A stretch of DNA of 57,241 nt from Sporosarcina sp. (GCF_029257255.1 NZ_JARICI010000073.1:1-57241); one strand, 5' to 3'; numbered from the stretch's first letter, positions 35,494 through 46,029 are shown. Notes: generated from the sequence alone by a model not told the origin. Numbers and translations are program-made.

Positions 35494-35536
35494 AAAAAAG
35501 CAGCTGCCTGAAAAATTTCAGGACAGCTGCTTTTTT
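35494..35536. terminator. bidirectional terminator between thioredoxin-like gene and yeeI
   Basis: Long interrupted stem AAAAAAGCAGCTG/CAGCTGCTTTTTT with inner CCTGAAA/TTTCAGG, A and T runs on each side. It overlaps the yeeI stop. Confidence 0.92.
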
Positions 35537-36251
35537 ATGCTAAATCTACATTATGGTGAACTTGCTGCACATCTTCAAGATCTTCCAGTGCGTCGATCAT
35601 CTTCTCAAACTGCTCCTGTGATTCTTCATCCAATGAAATTTCATTCTGCGCAAGCATTGTTAATTCAGCAACGGTAAAGTTGGTTACGCCAGCCTCACGT
35701 AATACTTCCTGTACTTCATGGAATTGAGATGGCTCTGCATAGATCACGACTTGCTCATCATGTTCTTCGATATCACGGACATCTACGTCAGCTTCAAGCA
35801 TTAGCTCCAGCACTTCGTCGCCTGTCTTCCCTTCAATACCGATGACAGCTGACGGATCGAACATGTAGGCAACTGATCCGCTGACTCCCATGTTCCCTCC
35901 ATTTTTACCAAACGCTGCGCGTACTTCAGACGCAGTGCGATTAACGTTATTAGTTAACGCATCTACGATAACCATTGCACCGTTGACTCCGAAACCTTCA
36001 TAACGAAGTTCGTCGAAGTTTTCCTCGCCGCCGCCTTTTGCTTTTTCAATTGCCCGGTCAATGATGGCTTTCGGCACGCTGTATGTTTTAGCACGTTCCA
36101 GCACGAACTTCAGCGCTTGATTGGATTCAGGACTAGGGTCTCCTGACTTTGCAGCCACATAAATTTCACGGCCAAACTTCGCATAGATTCTACTTGTATT
36201 CGCATCTTTAGACGCTTTCTTTTCTTTAATATTATTCCATTTACGGCCCAT
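35535..36251 (-). CDS. yeeI: YebC/PmpR-family protein (YeeI-like)
   Basis: A 238-residue YebC-family protein. The family includes DNA-binding regulators and, in its YebC/TACO1 branch, factors easing translation of proline runs. [19 protein letters not shown] at the start and [15 protein letters not shown] (near 125) are diagnostic and close to B. subtilis YeeI. The start choice is a little open. ATG at 36251 gives the family N terminus, but AAAGGA sits only 6 bases before an in-frame GTG at 36260, which would add three residues. Confidence 0.92.
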   Translation of the reverse strand: MGRKWNNIKEKKASKDANTSRIYAKFGREIYVAAKSGDPSPESNQALKFVLERAKTYSVPKAIIDRAIEKAKGGGEENFDELRYEGFGVNGAMVIVDALTNNVNRTASEVRAAFGKNGGNMGVSGSVAYMFDPSAVIGIEGKTGDEVLELMLEADVDVRDIEEHDEQVVIYAEPSQFHEVQEVLREAGVTNFTVAELTMLAQNEISLDEESQEQFEKMIDALEDLEDVQQVHHNVDLA

Positions 36252-36387
36252 TCGGTGCACACTCTTTCCTTTAGTTAGAATGGATTACTTCTATCTTTTA
36301 GTATACCAATAGAGAATTAACATGAAAAGTAAAAACTATTACTATTTTTTATCAGTCACCTCTCATATCCGACTATTCTAATTTGTA

Positions 36388-36415
36388 TTGACTATTTTTA
36401 ATTATCTGTTAAACT
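36388..36415 (+). promoter_or_regulatory. promoter of the cysH operon
   Basis: TTGACT (36388-36393), 16 bases, TAAACT (36410-36415). It gives a leader of only about 25-30 bases, too short for an S-box riboswitch. Control is therefore likely by a protein. No sure operator was recognised. Confidence 0.55.
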
Positions 36416-36448
36416 ATAGGAAATCTTATAAGCGAGTGAGGGGAAGTA

Positions 36449-37159
36449 ATGATCACGTTTGAAACTTGGAATGAAACGCCTGAACTCCCGATTTTCCCAG
36501 AATCCTCTGACACTAAGGGTGCCTCGGAAGTGTTGAATTGGGCTTATGATCATTATGGTGATGATCTAGTATACGCCTGCAGCTTTGGTATTGAAGGAAT
36601 TGTACTGCTGGAACTGATTTCACGGGTGAAGCCGGATGCCAAGATTATCTTTTTGGACACCAACTATCATTTCAAAGAAACGTATGAAACGATTGAAAAA
36701 GTGAAAATACGTTATCCTCAGCTTACTATTCACATGCAACAGCCCGCTCTGACAATTGCTGAACAAGCTGAGAAATTCGGTGTGGACCTATGGAAAACGG
36801 AACCGAATAAATGTTGTGATATTCGCAAGGTTCAACCTTTAGAGAAAGCGATCTCCCCTTCTGTTGCCTGGATATCAGGTTTGCGAAAAGAGCAGTCCGA
36901 AACGCGAAAAGCGACGGAGTATCTGAATGTAGACCAGCGTTTCAAGAAAATTAAAGTATGTCCACTCATTCATTGGACGTGGAAAGATGTATGGCGATTC
37001 GTTCATAAACACCAGCTTGACTATAATGTACTGCACGACCAAGGATATCCGAGCATAGGATGCGAGACTTGCACAAAGCCAGCTTTCACTGAGGAAGACT
37101 TGCGATCGGGGCGCTGGACAGGAAGCGATAAGACAGAATGCGGACTGCACACTGATTAA
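36449..37159 (+). CDS. cysH: adenylyl-sulfate reductase (CysH)
   Basis: A 236-residue assimilatory reductase giving sulfite. The conserved catalytic cysteine is in the C-terminal ECGLHTD. The two cysteine pairs NKCCDIRK (near 113) and GCETCTKP (near 207) would bind a 4Fe-4S cluster, so APS is the likely substrate rather than PAPS. CSFGIEG and FLDTNYHF are in the nucleotide-binding fold. GAGGGG precedes the ATG. First gene of a six-gene operon. No cysP permease follows, unlike B. subtilis. Confidence 0.93.
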   Translation: MITFETWNETPELPIFPESSDTKGASEVLNWAYDHYGDDLVYACSFGIEGIVLLELISRVKPDAKIIFLDTNYHFKETYETIEKVKIRYPQLTIHMQQPALTIAEQAEKFGVDLWKTEPNKCCDIRKVQPLEKAISPSVAWISGLRKEQSETRKATEYLNVDQRFKKIKVCPLIHWTWKDVWRFVHKHQLDYNVLHDQGYPSIGCETCTKPAFTEEDLRSGRWTGSDKTECGLHTD

Positions 37160-37227
37160 ATTTTTTTATTGTTAAAACCAAGTAATTTGATATGACTAAT
37201 AACATTAAAAAGGATAGGTGTTTTTAC

Positions 37228-38370
37228 ATGACAAATATTCAAGCACATGGCGGTACATTGGTTAATTTATTCGACCCTTCTCTGTCGATTGAAGGCTTAA
37301 GCAAAAAAGTTTCCATTGATGCTACATCAGTAAGTGACTTAGAACTGATTGCGACTGGTGCCTACAGCCCGTTAACAGGATTTCTGACTTCAGCTGACTA
37401 TCAGTCTGTTGTCGACAATATCAGATTAGCAGACGGAACGGTCTGGAGCCTGCCGATTACACTGCCTGTAAAAGACCGCTCTTTGTATACTGTAGGAGAA
37501 ACCGTGCTATTGGAATATGAGGGAGATATTTACGGCACACTGACTATAGAAGATATTTTCGAACCTGATCAGCAAGAGGAAGCAGTCAAAGTTTATAAAA
37601 CAGCAGACCTGCAACACCCCGGGGTCGCAAAGTTACACGACCGTGGGCATGTCTATCTAGGTGGCCCTATTAAATTAATTAAAAGAATCGAGCAGAAAAA
37701 CTTTGCGGAATTCTATTTTGATCCGACGGAAACACGCGAAGTGTTTACAGCAAACGGCTGGAAGAAGATTGTCGGATTTCAAACACGTAACCCTGTCCAC
37801 CGTGCACATGAGTATATCCAGAAAACTGCGCTGGAAATCGTCGATGCTTTACTGCTGAACCCGTTAGTCGGTGAAACGAAGTCTGATGACATTCCGGCAG
37901 ACGTGCGGATGGAGAGCTATCAAGTGCTGTTGCGAGATTATTACCCGGAGGACCGCGTGAAATTAGCTGTCTTCCCTGCTGCAATGCGCTATGCGGGACC
38001 ACGTGAAGCAATTTTTCATGCGCTTGTGCGAAAAAACTACGGCTGTACTCATTTCATTGTCGGTCGCGATCATGCGGGTGTCGGCGATTACTACGGAACG
38101 TATGATGCACAGGAAATCTTCTCGAATTTCACAACGGAAGAAATCGGCATTACGTTGTTGTTTTTCGAGCACAGCTTCTACTGCACAGCCTGCGGCAATA
38201 TGGCTACACCAAAAACATGCCCTCATTCCAGTGAACAGCACGTCATTTTATCTGGAACGAAAGTGCGTGAAATGCTGAAACACGGAATATTGCCACCGCC
38301 GGAATTCAGCCGTAAAGAAGTAGTGGATGTGCTGATCAAAGGATTGAAACAAAATGAACTGGTGAAGTGA
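37228..38370 (+). CDS. sat: sulfate adenylyltransferase (ATP sulfurylase)
   Basis: A 380-residue enzyme forming APS from ATP and sulfate. Active-site motifs are [12 protein letters not shown] (near 183), [16 protein letters not shown] (near 278) and [11 protein letters not shown] near the C terminus. A Cys-rich patch [13 protein letters not shown] (near 321) probably binds zinc. The ATG at 37228 with GGATAGGTG upstream gives the family start. The earlier in-frame ATG at 37192 has no ribosome site. Confidence 0.94.
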   Translation: MTNIQAHGGTLVNLFDPSLSIEGLSKKVSIDATSVSDLELIATGAYSPLTGFLTSADYQSVVDNIRLADGTVWSLPITLPVKDRSLYTVGETVLLEYEGDIYGTLTIEDIFEPDQQEEAVKVYKTADLQHPGVAKLHDRGHVYLGGPIKLIKRIEQKNFAEFYFDPTETREVFTANGWKKIVGFQTRNPVHRAHEYIQKTALEIVDALLLNPLVGETKSDDIPADVRMESYQVLLRDYYPEDRVKLAVFPAAMRYAGPREAIFHALVRKNYGCTHFIVGRDHAGVGDYYGTYDAQEIFSNFTTEEIGITLLFFEHSFYCTACGNMATPKTCPHSSEQHVILSGTKVREMLKHGILPPPEFSRKEVVDVLIKGLKQNELVK

Positions 38371-38381
38371 GGAGAGAAAAG

Positions 38382-38978
38382 ATGTCGAAAAATATTGTAT
38401 GGCATGAACAATTAGTCACGAAAGAAGAACAGCGAAAAAGAAACCGTCACCACAGTGCAGTCCTCTACTTCACTGGTCTGTCGGGATCGGGTAAATCGAC
38501 AATCGCAAATGCAGCTGCTCGCCGGCTGCATGATCTCGGAGCAAATACGTATGTGCTCGATGGCGATAATGTCCGTCATGGTCTGAACAGCGACCTTGGC
38601 TTTACTGATGAAGCGCGGAAGGAAAATATCCGCCGAATCGGCGAAGTGGCGAAGCTGTTCATTGACAGCGGCCAGTTAGTTTTCACGGCTTTTATCTCCC
38701 CTTTCCAAGAAGATCGGGACAGTGTCAGGCGTTTAGTTGAAGCAGATGAATTTGTGGAGGTCTATATCAGCTGTCCTCTTGAGGCATGTGAAGAACGTGA
38801 TCCAAAAGGTTTGTATGAAAAAGCACGTGCCGGTGTGATTCCCGAATTTACGGGTATCTCTTCTCCTTACGAAGCCCCTGAAAAGCCAGAATTGGTATTG
38901 GAAACAGATCGCTTCACAATTGAAGAATGTGTGGAGCAGCTGATCAGCTATTTGCGTGAAAATAAATGGATTGATTGA
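38382..38978 (+). CDS. cysC: adenylyl-sulfate kinase
   Basis: A 198-residue kinase converting APS to PAPS. Walker A is [11 protein letters not shown] (near 31) and [15 protein letters not shown] (near 57) is the APS-binding segment. FISPF is at about 103. GGAG 7 bases before the ATG supports 38382 over 38367. It lies 11 bases after sat. With a probable APS-using CysH, PAPS is not needed for sulfite formation, so the kinase may serve other uses or balance, as in B. subtilis. Confidence 0.94.
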   Translation: MSKNIVWHEQLVTKEEQRKRNRHHSAVLYFTGLSGSGKSTIANAAARRLHDLGANTYVLDGDNVRHGLNSDLGFTDEARKENIRRIGEVAKLFIDSGQLVFTAFISPFQEDRDSVRRLVEADEFVEVYISCPLEACEERDPKGLYEKARAGVIPEFTGISSPYEAPEKPELVLETDRFTIEECVEQLISYLRENKWID

Positions 38979-38990
38979 GGAGTGAATGAA

Positions 38991-39767
38991 ATGGGCAAAA
39001 TTTGGCTAGTCGGTGCCGGTCCTGGTGATCCAGACTTATTGACCGTAAAAGCAATGAAGACAATCGAGCAGGCTGACGTGATTCTGTATGACCGTTTAAT
39101 TAACCAAGAAATTTTACAATACGCAAAACCAGGAGCTGAACTGATTTTTTGCGGCAAATTGCCGAAGCACCATTTCGTTCAGCAAGATACGATTAACTTT
39201 TTATTGGTTCAGCATGCGAAGCAGGGCAAACAAGTTGTACGTTTAAAAGGCGGCGACCCGTTTATTTTCGGACGAGGCGGCGAGGAAGCTGCATTCGCAG
39301 TGAGGCATGACGTACCTTTTGAAGTGATTCCGGGTATTACATCCGGAATCGCCGCCCCTGCATATGCAGGAATCCCGGTGACGCATCGTGATTACAGCGC
39401 TTCATTCGCCATCGTCACAGGACATCGCAAAGAAGGTGCTGAAGAGGAAGACAAGTGGGAGGCACTCGCTAAAGGGATCGATACACTTGCGATTTATATG
39501 GGGGTCAGCAATCTCGCCTATATTGAAGAACAATTAATCCGCCACGGAAAAAATCCAAATACGCCGGTTGCTTTTATTCATTGGGGGACGACGGAAACAC
39601 AGCACACTGTAACAGCGACATTACAGACAATGACAGAAACGGCCCAACTGGAAGATGTCAAGAATCCGAGCATGATCATCATCGGAGAAGTCGTCCGACT
39701 GCGTGATGAATTGCAGTGGTTTAAAGAATCTTCTGAAGAGCGCCGATTGCACGAGGCGATGATATGA
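38991..39767 (+). CDS. sumT: uroporphyrinogen-III C-methyltransferase
   Basis: A 258-residue SAM-dependent enzyme adding two methyl groups to uroporphyrinogen III to give precorrin-2, the first step to siroheme. Typical motifs are LVGAGPGDPDLLT (near 5), YDRLI, RLKGGDPFIFGRGGEE (near 82) and PGITSGIAAPAYAGIPVTHR (near 109). It is the single-domain form (YlnD-like). ATG at 38991 with GGAGTG upstream. The downstream gene overlaps by four bases. Confidence 0.93.
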   Translation: MGKIWLVGAGPGDPDLLTVKAMKTIEQADVILYDRLINQEILQYAKPGAELIFCGKLPKHHFVQQDTINFLLVQHAKQGKQVVRLKGGDPFIFGRGGEEAAFAVRHDVPFEVIPGITSGIAAPAYAGIPVTHRDYSASFAIVTGHRKEGAEEEDKWEALAKGIDTLAIYMGVSNLAYIEEQLIRHGKNPNTPVAFIHWGTTETQHTVTATLQTMTETAQLEDVKNPSMIIIGEVVRLRDELQWFKESSEERRLHEAMI

Positions 39768-40525
39768 GAGCGATCCTATATATTTGCCATGGCAGCCGTG
39801 TGAAGTCTGGACAGCAGGCTGCTTTGGCGTTCTTTGAGAAAACGATGAAGACAGGCACTGCAGCGATTCAGGAGGCATGTTTCCTAGAGCTTGCGGAACC
39901 ATCGATCGCAAAGGGTGTGGCAAACTGCATAGAACGCGGTGCGACAGAGATTGTTGCCTTACCGTTCCTGCTGTTGCGGGCGGGTCATGCTAACTTGGAC
40001 ATTCCCGCAGAACTGCAGCACGTAATGACGAAGTACCCTACTATTCCTCTTTATTACGGTGATCCAATCGGTGTGGATGAACGAATGGTCGACGTATTGA
40101 TTGAACGCCTGCAGGAACAAGAAGAAGCGATACCCTGTGATGCAGAAATTTTACTGGTCGGTCGCGGCAGCAGTGATCCAGCAACCAAGCAGGATTTCAC
40201 TGCAATCAAGCGGATATTTCAGGAGAAAACAGGATTGCAGCAAGTCAGAGTCGGCTATTTGGCGGCGTGCGGTCCAAGTTTCGAAGAGGAGCTGGAAAGG
40301 ATTTTAGACAATCGTCCAGCTGAACTTTATATTCTGCCCTATCTGTTATTCACCGGGATTTTATTGAAAACAATCGAACGGACACTGAAAAATCTCGATA
40401 CAACAACCGCCGTTCATCTATGTAATGAATTGGGCTATGATCCCGCCATTCACGCGATTTTAATTGAACGCGCTAATGAAGCGGCAGAAAGGAAGTGTGG
40501 ACTGGATGTTCCCTATTATGCTTGA
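39764..40525 (+). CDS. sirB: sirohydrochlorin ferrochelatase
   Basis: A 253-residue SirB/CbiX-type chelatase that inserts iron into sirohydrochlorin. The N-terminal active-site His is in YICHGSRVKSG (His9), and the second half repeats the fold with LVGRGSSDP (near 128). The length fits the two-domain YlnE form. Start ATG overlaps the sumT stop (ATGA). Confidence 0.9.
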   Translation: MRAILYICHGSRVKSGQQAALAFFEKTMKTGTAAIQEACFLELAEPSIAKGVANCIERGATEIVALPFLLLRAGHANLDIPAELQHVMTKYPTIPLYYGDPIGVDERMVDVLIERLQEQEEAIPCDAEILLVGRGSSDPATKQDFTAIKRIFQEKTGLQQVRVGYLAACGPSFEEELERILDNRPAELYILPYLLFTGILLKTIERTLKNLDTTTAVHLCNELGYDPAIHAILIERANEAAERKCGLDVPYYA

Positions 40526-41147
40526 AAACTTGAAAGAAACAACCGTCACATTAGTCGGCGGAGGGCAAGTTGCCTATCATAAAGTAATCAATCTACAGCG
40601 ATTCGGAATCTGTCCCACTGTCGTCAGTCCTGATTTCCATCCTTCGCTATTGACACTTGCCGAAAAAGGCACAGTGAAGCTCATTCAGAAAGAAGCAGAA
40701 TGGGAGGATGTGAAAGACAGCTTCCTGACACTGCTTGTAACAGCCAATGAAACAGTCAATGACGAGCTTGCACGTCAATTGAAAAAAGCTGGTAAACTCG
40801 TTGTCCATGCTTCAAATCCTTCATTAGGAACGGCTCAAGTCCCTGCAGTTACAAGACGAGGGAAACTCGTCATCAGCGTATCGACCAGCGGTGCCAGTCC
40901 CTCTCTGGCGAAGAAGATCCGCACTGAGATCGCGGAACAGTACGATGAACGTTATGAAGAGTATGTAGATTTTCTGGCGGATGTCCGCCACTATGTAAAA
41001 GAACATATTTCAGAGCGTACGGACCGCAAAGTATGGCTGAAAGAGGTAATTGAACCGATCTATCTGAATGATAAAGCAGAACGGCAGGCGTTCCTAAATG
41101 AACTGCTGCGAGCCTTCCCTTCCGAACAGAAGCAGCTCAGCCGGTAA
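40506..41147 (+). CDS. sirC: precorrin-2 dehydrogenase (SirC/YlnF-like)
   Basis: A 213-residue NAD-dependent enzyme oxidising precorrin-2 to sirohydrochlorin. The Rossmann motif is TLVGGGQVAYHK (near 13) and SVSTSGASPSLAKKIR (near 128) is the family signature. It is longer than B. subtilis YlnF (162 residues) by a helical C-terminal part. The start is chosen at ATG 40506 (MFPIMLENLK). Ribosome-site spacing is not ideal (AAAGGA 12 bases away). It overlaps sirB by 20 bases. Confidence 0.9.
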   Translation: MFPIMLENLKETTVTLVGGGQVAYHKVINLQRFGICPTVVSPDFHPSLLTLAEKGTVKLIQKEAEWEDVKDSFLTLLVTANETVNDELARQLKKAGKLVVHASNPSLGTAQVPAVTRRGKLVISVSTSGASPSLAKKIRTEIAEQYDERYEEYVDFLADVRHYVKEHISERTDRKVWLKEVIEPIYLNDKAERQAFLNELLRAFPSEQKQLSR

Positions 41148-41172
41148 GAGTCAACAGTCTCTTACCGGTTAT
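41141..41172 (+). terminator. terminator of the cysH operon
   Basis: A 10-bp stem CCGGTAAGAG/CTCTTACCGG that includes the sirC stop codon, with an 8-base loop and a weak T tail. Confidence 0.7.
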
Positions 41173-41414
41173 TTGTGTGAGGAAAACGTCAGCTTTTAGC
41201 AGATGATTTTAAAGATTACTTAACAAAAGAACCTTTTTCAAAAGTAGAAATTTCTACTTATACAAAGAAGACGATACATAAAAAGAGTAAGTGTAATAGA
41301 GAAACAACAGGACACGATAGATTGTGTAAAGGACACTAAACCTTCCGAATTATCGGTGTTATACTTATAACATTCCAGTTTTTGTTTACAATTAATAAGG
41401 GAGTGAATTATACA

Positions 41415-41852
41415 ATGAATAGGATTAATCTAATTACACTTGGTGTAAAAGATATTCGAAAGTCACTACAGTTCTATCGTGATATTGGTTTTGAGGCTTC
41501 TGTAACAGGTGATGAGGAACAACCTGTCATTGTGTTTTTTAATAATGAAGGGTCAAAACTTGAGTTATTTCCGCTGGAAGAATTGGCAAAGGACATTAAC
41601 AAAGAAAATCCTCCTGTCCTATCAAAAGATGGATTTCCAGGTTTTACGCTTGCTTATAATGCTAAATCAGCAAAAGAGGTTGATGACATTATTCAGTTGG
41701 TTAAAAAAGTGGGGGCTGAAGTTGTTAAGGAACCACAAAAACTTTCGTGGGGTGGATACGGAGGTTATTTCATTGACCCAGATGGTTATTACTGGGAAGT
41801 CGCGTATGGTTCTCTTTGGGAATTCGATGATTCGAATATGTTAATCATGTAA
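41415..41852 (+). CDS. VOC-family (glyoxalase/bleomycin-resistance fold) protein
   Basis: A 145-residue protein with two beta-alpha-beta-beta-beta modules. It has NLITLGVKDIRKSLQFYRDIGF at the start and WGGYGGYFIDPDGYYWEVAY near the end. The first metal-ligand position, His in many glyoxalases, is Thr (LITLG), so a glyoxalase-I reaction is doubtful. ATG at 41415 is preferred to ATG at 41382. GGAGTG lies 11 bases away. The flanks are AT-rich and a broken GNAT gene follows, suggesting accessory DNA. Confidence 0.82.
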   Translation: MNRINLITLGVKDIRKSLQFYRDIGFEASVTGDEEQPVIVFFNNEGSKLELFPLEELAKDINKENPPVLSKDGFPGFTLAYNAKSAKEVDDIIQLVKKVGAEVVKEPQKLSWGGYGGYFIDPDGYYWEVAYGSLWEFDDSNMLIM

Positions 41853-41889
41853 AACTGAATATTCTATAACTACCTTACTAGTGTAATTA

Positions 41890-42048
41890 GTTTAATGGAA
41901 TCTCCAAAAAGCTAATGAATGAAGCTGGTGACCAATTAAGAAAAGATGAATACACAGAAGTAAGACTTAGTGCTTTTTCGGGGAATACAGCTTATACGAA
42001 AACATGGGCTTCAATATCAGAACAGTTACAATGAACTTACAGTTATAA
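41890..42048 (+). pseudogene. GNAT acetyltransferase, C-terminal fragment with frameshift
   Basis: KKLMNEAGDQLRKDEYTEVR, then LSAFSGNTAYTK, is read in one frame. After about 41993 the typical GNAT ending YENMGFNIRTVTMNLQL and a stop continue in another frame. The N-terminal two-thirds is missing. No ribosome site is present. The rest of 41853-42141 shows no other gene. Confidence 0.65.
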
Positions 42049-42141
42049 ACCCACATTTTATTGGGCATTTCTCATAATCGGAGTGTGGCAAAAATTTGTT
42101 TTGAGGCATCTTTTTTAAAAAAACTTCAGACCACACAGCAA

Positions 42142-42172
42142 AGCCTCATGCCCACAAACTTCGCATGAGGCT
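42142..42172. terminator. terminator-like hairpin after cysI
   Basis: A perfect 10-bp stem AGCCTCATGC/GCATGAGGCT with an 11-base loop, 15 bases past the cysI stop. It lacks a T run on the minus strand. Confidence 0.6.
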
Positions 42173-42186
42173 CATTCGTATTTTTA

Positions 42187-43908
42187 TTACACCGTATGAA
42201 AATTTGTTCCATCTGTCGTCGCGGCAACAATTCCTACCCGTATGACAAAGTCACCGAAATGTTCGCCTGGCTCCCTTTCCTTCGCATAGCGGTTCAGGAT
42301 CGGCCCAAGCTCCTCTAAAATTTCTTTCTCACCAACATTCTCACGATAGATCTTGCTCAATCTCTCCCCTGCAAATCCGCCGCCTAAATACATATTGTAC
42401 TTACCCGGCCCTTTGCCGATGAATCCAATTTCCGCGAGTGCTGACCGGGCACAGCCATTCGGGCAACCTGTCATGCGCGTAATGATTTCTTGATCACCAA
42501 GTCCCGCTTCATCCAGCAGCCCTTCAAATTTTGTAATCAATGAAGGCAGATAACGCTCGGCTTCCGCCATCGCTAGACCGCATGTTGGCAATGATACACA
42601 AGCCATTGAGCTGCGTCGTAGAGCAGACTGTTCCGCAGGAGATTCTAATTGGTACGACGCAATAATTGCTTCGATTTTCTTTTTATTCGCAGCTGTTACA
42701 TCGCCGAGCACCAAGTTTTGATTGGGACTCAACCTGAAATCGCCTGTATGGATTTCGGCAATTTCCCGCAGGGCTGTCATTAGTTTATAACTCTCCGTGT
42801 CGCACACACGGCCGTTTTCAATGAAAAATGTGTAGTTCCAGCGATTATTCACCGCTTCCACCCAGCCATAGCGATCACCATTATGATCAAAGTGATACGG
42901 CCGCACTTCCTCTAGTTCCCGTCCTAAACGGCTGTGCAGTTCTCCAATCAGCCAATCGAGGCCGCGTGAATCGATCGTATATTTGAACCGCGCATATTTC
43001 CGTACGGAGCGGTTGCCATAATCGTGCTGAATCATCATCAGCTGTTTTGCGACTTCTACTGTCTGCTCTGCAGGTATATAGCCAATTAAACGCCCGAGCT
43101 GCGGGTACGTCTGCTCATCACCGTGGGCCATCCCCATCCCTCCGCCAACTGCTACGTTGAAGCCTATCAGCTTACCATCTTCAACAATGGCAATCAGACC
43201 GATATCTTGCGAGAAGACATCCACATCATTCATCGGCGGAACCGCGATGCCAATTTTGAATTTTCGCGGCAAATATGTCGCGCCGTAAATAGGTTCTGTT
43301 TCTTCCGTACTGTCGACCACTTTTTCTCCGTCCAGCCAGATTTCATGGTAGGCATTTGTTTGTGGAAGCAAGTCTTCGCTCAATCGTTTCGACCATTCAT
43401 ACACTTCGGCATGGACCGGTGATTCATTCGGATTCGGGCTGCACATGACGTTTCGATTGACGTCTCCGCAAGCCGCAATCGAGTCAAGCAGTGCATCATT
43501 CATTTCCTTGATATTTTTCTTCATATTCCACTTTAGAATTCCATGCATTTGAAATGCTTGGCGTGTCGTCAGCTTTAATGTCCCATTACCGTATTTATGT
43601 GCGAGTTCATCCATCACCAGCCACTGTTTCGGTGTTGCAAATCCAGCTGGTGTTCGCACGCGGATCATGAATTGATACGCAGGTTCCAGTTTCTGCCGCT
43701 GGCGTTCCGTCCGTAGATCCCGGTCATCCTGCAGATAGCTGCCGTGGAATTTCATCAGGCGGTTATCATCGTCCGGAATTCCGGCGCTGAGAGAGTCTTT
43801 CATCGTTTCAATCAGATTCCCCCGAAGGTAATCACTCTCGATTTTAATTTCTTCCACGTCACTTGGCGGTCCTTCTACTATATGGACAGGTTTTGTTGTT
43901 GAAGTCAT
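42187..43908 (-). CDS. cysI: sulfite reductase hemoprotein subunit
   Basis: A 573-residue siroheme/4Fe-4S subunit that reduces sulfite to sulfide with six electrons from CysJ. The cluster cysteines are in [19 protein letters not shown] (near 435) and [19 protein letters not shown] (near 480). Arg/Lys-rich substrate segments such as [12 protein letters not shown] (near 108) are present. The length fits B. subtilis CysI. It begins 23 bases after cysJ, in one operon. Siroheme comes from the sumT-sirB-sirC genes upstream. Confidence 0.95.
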   Translation of the reverse strand: MTSTTKPVHIVEGPPSDVEEIKIESDYLRGNLIETMKDSLSAGIPDDDNRLMKFHGSYLQDDRDLRTERQRQKLEPAYQFMIRVRTPAGFATPKQWLVMDELAHKYGNGTLKLTTRQAFQMHGILKWNMKKNIKEMNDALLDSIAACGDVNRNVMCSPNPNESPVHAEVYEWSKRLSEDLLPQTNAYHEIWLDGEKVVDSTEETEPIYGATYLPRKFKIGIAVPPMNDVDVFSQDIGLIAIVEDGKLIGFNVAVGGGMGMAHGDEQTYPQLGRLIGYIPAEQTVEVAKQLMMIQHDYGNRSVRKYARFKYTIDSRGLDWLIGELHSRLGRELEEVRPYHFDHNGDRYGWVEAVNNRWNYTFFIENGRVCDTESYKLMTALREIAEIHTGDFRLSPNQNLVLGDVTAANKKKIEAIIASYQLESPAEQSALRRSSMACVSLPTCGLAMAEAERYLPSLITKFEGLLDEAGLGDQEIITRMTGCPNGCARSALAEIGFIGKGPGKYNMYLGGGFAGERLSKIYRENVGEKEILEELGPILNRYAKEREPGEHFGDFVIRVGIVAATTDGTNFHTV

Positions 43909-43931
43909 ATCTCATTCCCCCTTCTAAATAT

Positions 43932-45749
43932 TTAGTAAACGTCTCGCTGATAACGTTTTTCCTGAATCAGCTGCGTCAGGAATTGCTCGGATTCTTCAAG
44001 CGATTTGCCGCCTTCATGCCGAAGGATATCCACTAGCGTGTTATGAACGTCTTTCGCCATGTGCTGCTCGTCTCCACATACATAAATCGATGCCCCGTCT
44101 TCAATCCACTGGTATAATTCCTTGCCTGATTCTTTCATTCGGTGCTGTACGTAGACTTTCTCCGCTGTATCACGGGAAAACGCAACATCAAGGCGTGACA
44201 ATGTGCCGTCTTTGACATAGTTTTGCCATTCTGTCTGATAATAAAAATCCGTCACATAATGTTGTTCTCCGAAAAATAGCCAGGACTTTCCTTCAGCACC
44301 TGTTTCACCGCGTTCTTCAATAAATGAACGGAATGGTGCAATCCCTGTTCCAGGACCTATCATAATGATCGGAGTTTCCGGATTGGCTGGCAGGCGGAAA
44401 TTATCATTTTTGTGTATATAGACTGGCAGCGTATCACCGGGCTCTAGATTTTCAGCACACTGGATTGAACATACCCCCTGCCTGTTTCGGCCATGCGCTT
44501 CGTAACGCACTGTGCCAATCGTTAGATGCACTTCATCCGGATTCGCCTGCAGACTACTGGCTATCGAATAAAGTCTTGCCGGCAGCTTGCGGAGGATACC
44601 AACCAGCTGCTGTTCACTAATAGAAACCGGTCCGAAATCACGAAGGGCATCCAGCAGATCGCGACCATCCAGATAAGCGCGTAAGTCGTCTGACTGATCT
44701 GGTTTCAGCAACTGTTTCAGCTGTTCAGATTCAGAGTGATTTGACAGTTTTTCAAGCAGCGGTTTTGTCAATACGGTAATTTCAAAATGATTCAGCAATG
44801 CGATGCGAAGCGCCCGCCGTTCCCCCTGCAAATTAACTTCTACTGTTTCCTCCGCATTCCAGCTTCCAAGGTTTATAATCTCATCGACTAACTCGGAATT
44901 ATTTTCAGGAAAAACCCCCAAACTGTCTCCCGGCTCATATGTCAGACCAGAACCCTCAAGAGAAAGTTCAATATGTCGCGTTTCTTTATTAGAGCCGCGG
45001 CCGTTTAAGTTAATATTCTCGAGTACTTCTGCTCGGAACGGGTTGGTACGGGAGTATTGTGAAGCTGAAACAGTCTCACCTGCCAAAGTCGCTGCCGCAG
45101 ACTGTCCGCCTATAGAAATTTGAAGTGCGACTTCGACTGCCGCCAACCATTGTGCAGCAGGCTCGTCATAATCCAGATCACAATCGACACGCGGTGCCAG
45201 CGGTTTGGCACCAAGTTCAGCCAGTTTCTGATCGAAATCCGCACCGGTCTTACAGAAAAATTCATAAGAGCTGTCTCCTAGCGCTAATACGGAATACAGT
45301 AGATGATCGAGTTTTGGCGCTCTGCGGCCGTGCAGAAATTCATAGAATGGCAACGCGGTATCAGGCGGATCTCCTTCACCATGCGTACTGACAACTAACA
45401 GCAAATGCTCAATTTTCTTTAGAGTATTTGGCTTAAAATCACTCATCGACTGGATTGTTACATTAAAGGACTGCTCTTTTAATTTAGCCGCAGCTTGTTC
45501 CGCAATGCCCTGCCCGTTACCTGTTTGAGAGCCAAAAAGTATGGTCACTTCTTTCACAGCAGTCGGTACTTCGATTGCCGGACGTTCCAATACAGCGACA
45601 GCCGTGTCAGAAGACTTTCCCGTTGAATTAACTGCTGTCAGATAGCCGCTAAGCCAGCTTTGCTGTGATTCCGTAATAGTCGGAAGCAGCCGATTAAGCA
45701 ATTCGATCTGCTCTTCACTAAAAGGACTGTTCGTTACTTGTAACGCCAC
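43932..45749 (-). CDS. cysJ: sulfite reductase flavoprotein subunit
   Basis: A 605-residue NADPH-dependent diflavin reductase. A flavodoxin domain (ILFGSQTGNGQGIAE, near 70; LVVSTHGEGDPPD, near 118), an FAD domain (RLYSIASS, near 388) and an NADPH domain (GPGTGIAPFRSFIEERG, near 460; YVCGD) are in order. The GTG start at 45749 is preferred. GAGG lies 9 bases before it, the protein begins ALQVTNSPF as in B. subtilis, and the length then equals that of the B. subtilis protein. The ATG six bases upstream is too close to the ribosome site. Confidence 0.95.
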   Translation of the reverse strand: MALQVTNSPFSEEQIELLNRLLPTITESQQSWLSGYLTAVNSTGKSSDTAVAVLERPAIEVPTAVKEVTILFGSQTGNGQGIAEQAAAKLKEQSFNVTIQSMSDFKPNTLKKIEHLLLVVSTHGEGDPPDTALPFYEFLHGRRAPKLDHLLYSVLALGDSSYEFFCKTGADFDQKLAELGAKPLAPRVDCDLDYDEPAAQWLAAVEVALQISIGGQSAAATLAGETVSASQYSRTNPFRAEVLENINLNGRGSNKETRHIELSLEGSGLTYEPGDSLGVFPENNSELVDEIINLGSWNAEETVEVNLQGERRALRIALLNHFEITVLTKPLLEKLSNHSESEQLKQLLKPDQSDDLRAYLDGRDLLDALRDFGPVSISEQQLVGILRKLPARLYSIASSLQANPDEVHLTIGTVRYEAHGRNRQGVCSIQCAENLEPGDTLPVYIHKNDNFRLPANPETPIIMIGPGTGIAPFRSFIEERGETGAEGKSWLFFGEQHYVTDFYYQTEWQNYVKDGTLSRLDVAFSRDTAEKVYVQHRMKESGKELYQWIEDGASIYVCGDEQHMAKDVHNTLVDILRHEGGKSLEESEQFLTQLIQEKRYQRDVY

Positions 45750-45850
45750 ATTCATCACCCTCACTTACTAATATAGTATTCTCTTTTGTCATCGTTTCAT
45801 CGACAGCACCCCAACTGGCTTTGATGACAACTATTGTAAAAGATGTTTTT

Positions 45851-45879
45851 ATTGTATTATGATTATTCCTATTAGTCAA
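45851..45879 (-). promoter_or_regulatory. sigma-A promoter of cysJI
   Basis: On the minus strand TTGACT, exactly 17 bases, TACAAT. It is about 100 bases before cysJ, leaving a leader of about 95 bases. In B. subtilis this operon needs the activator CysL, whose site I cannot identify here. Confidence 0.75.
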
Positions 45880-46029
45880 GTAGGTTTTAAGTGTATTGTG
45901 ATTTTTCAGAAACAAATTCCCGGCTGCAGCGATTAAAACGAATGGCGTGGTGAACAACGGCCTTGGTTCGTCTATAGAAAGTTTTGGAGCTGCACGGAAA
46001 CATTTTGGTTCACTTTTTTTCGTTCAGTG

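Noticed and set aside
36301..36448. S-box (SAM) riboswitch before cysH
   Set aside because: Only about 30 bases separate the promoter from the start codon and no S-box helices can be drawn.
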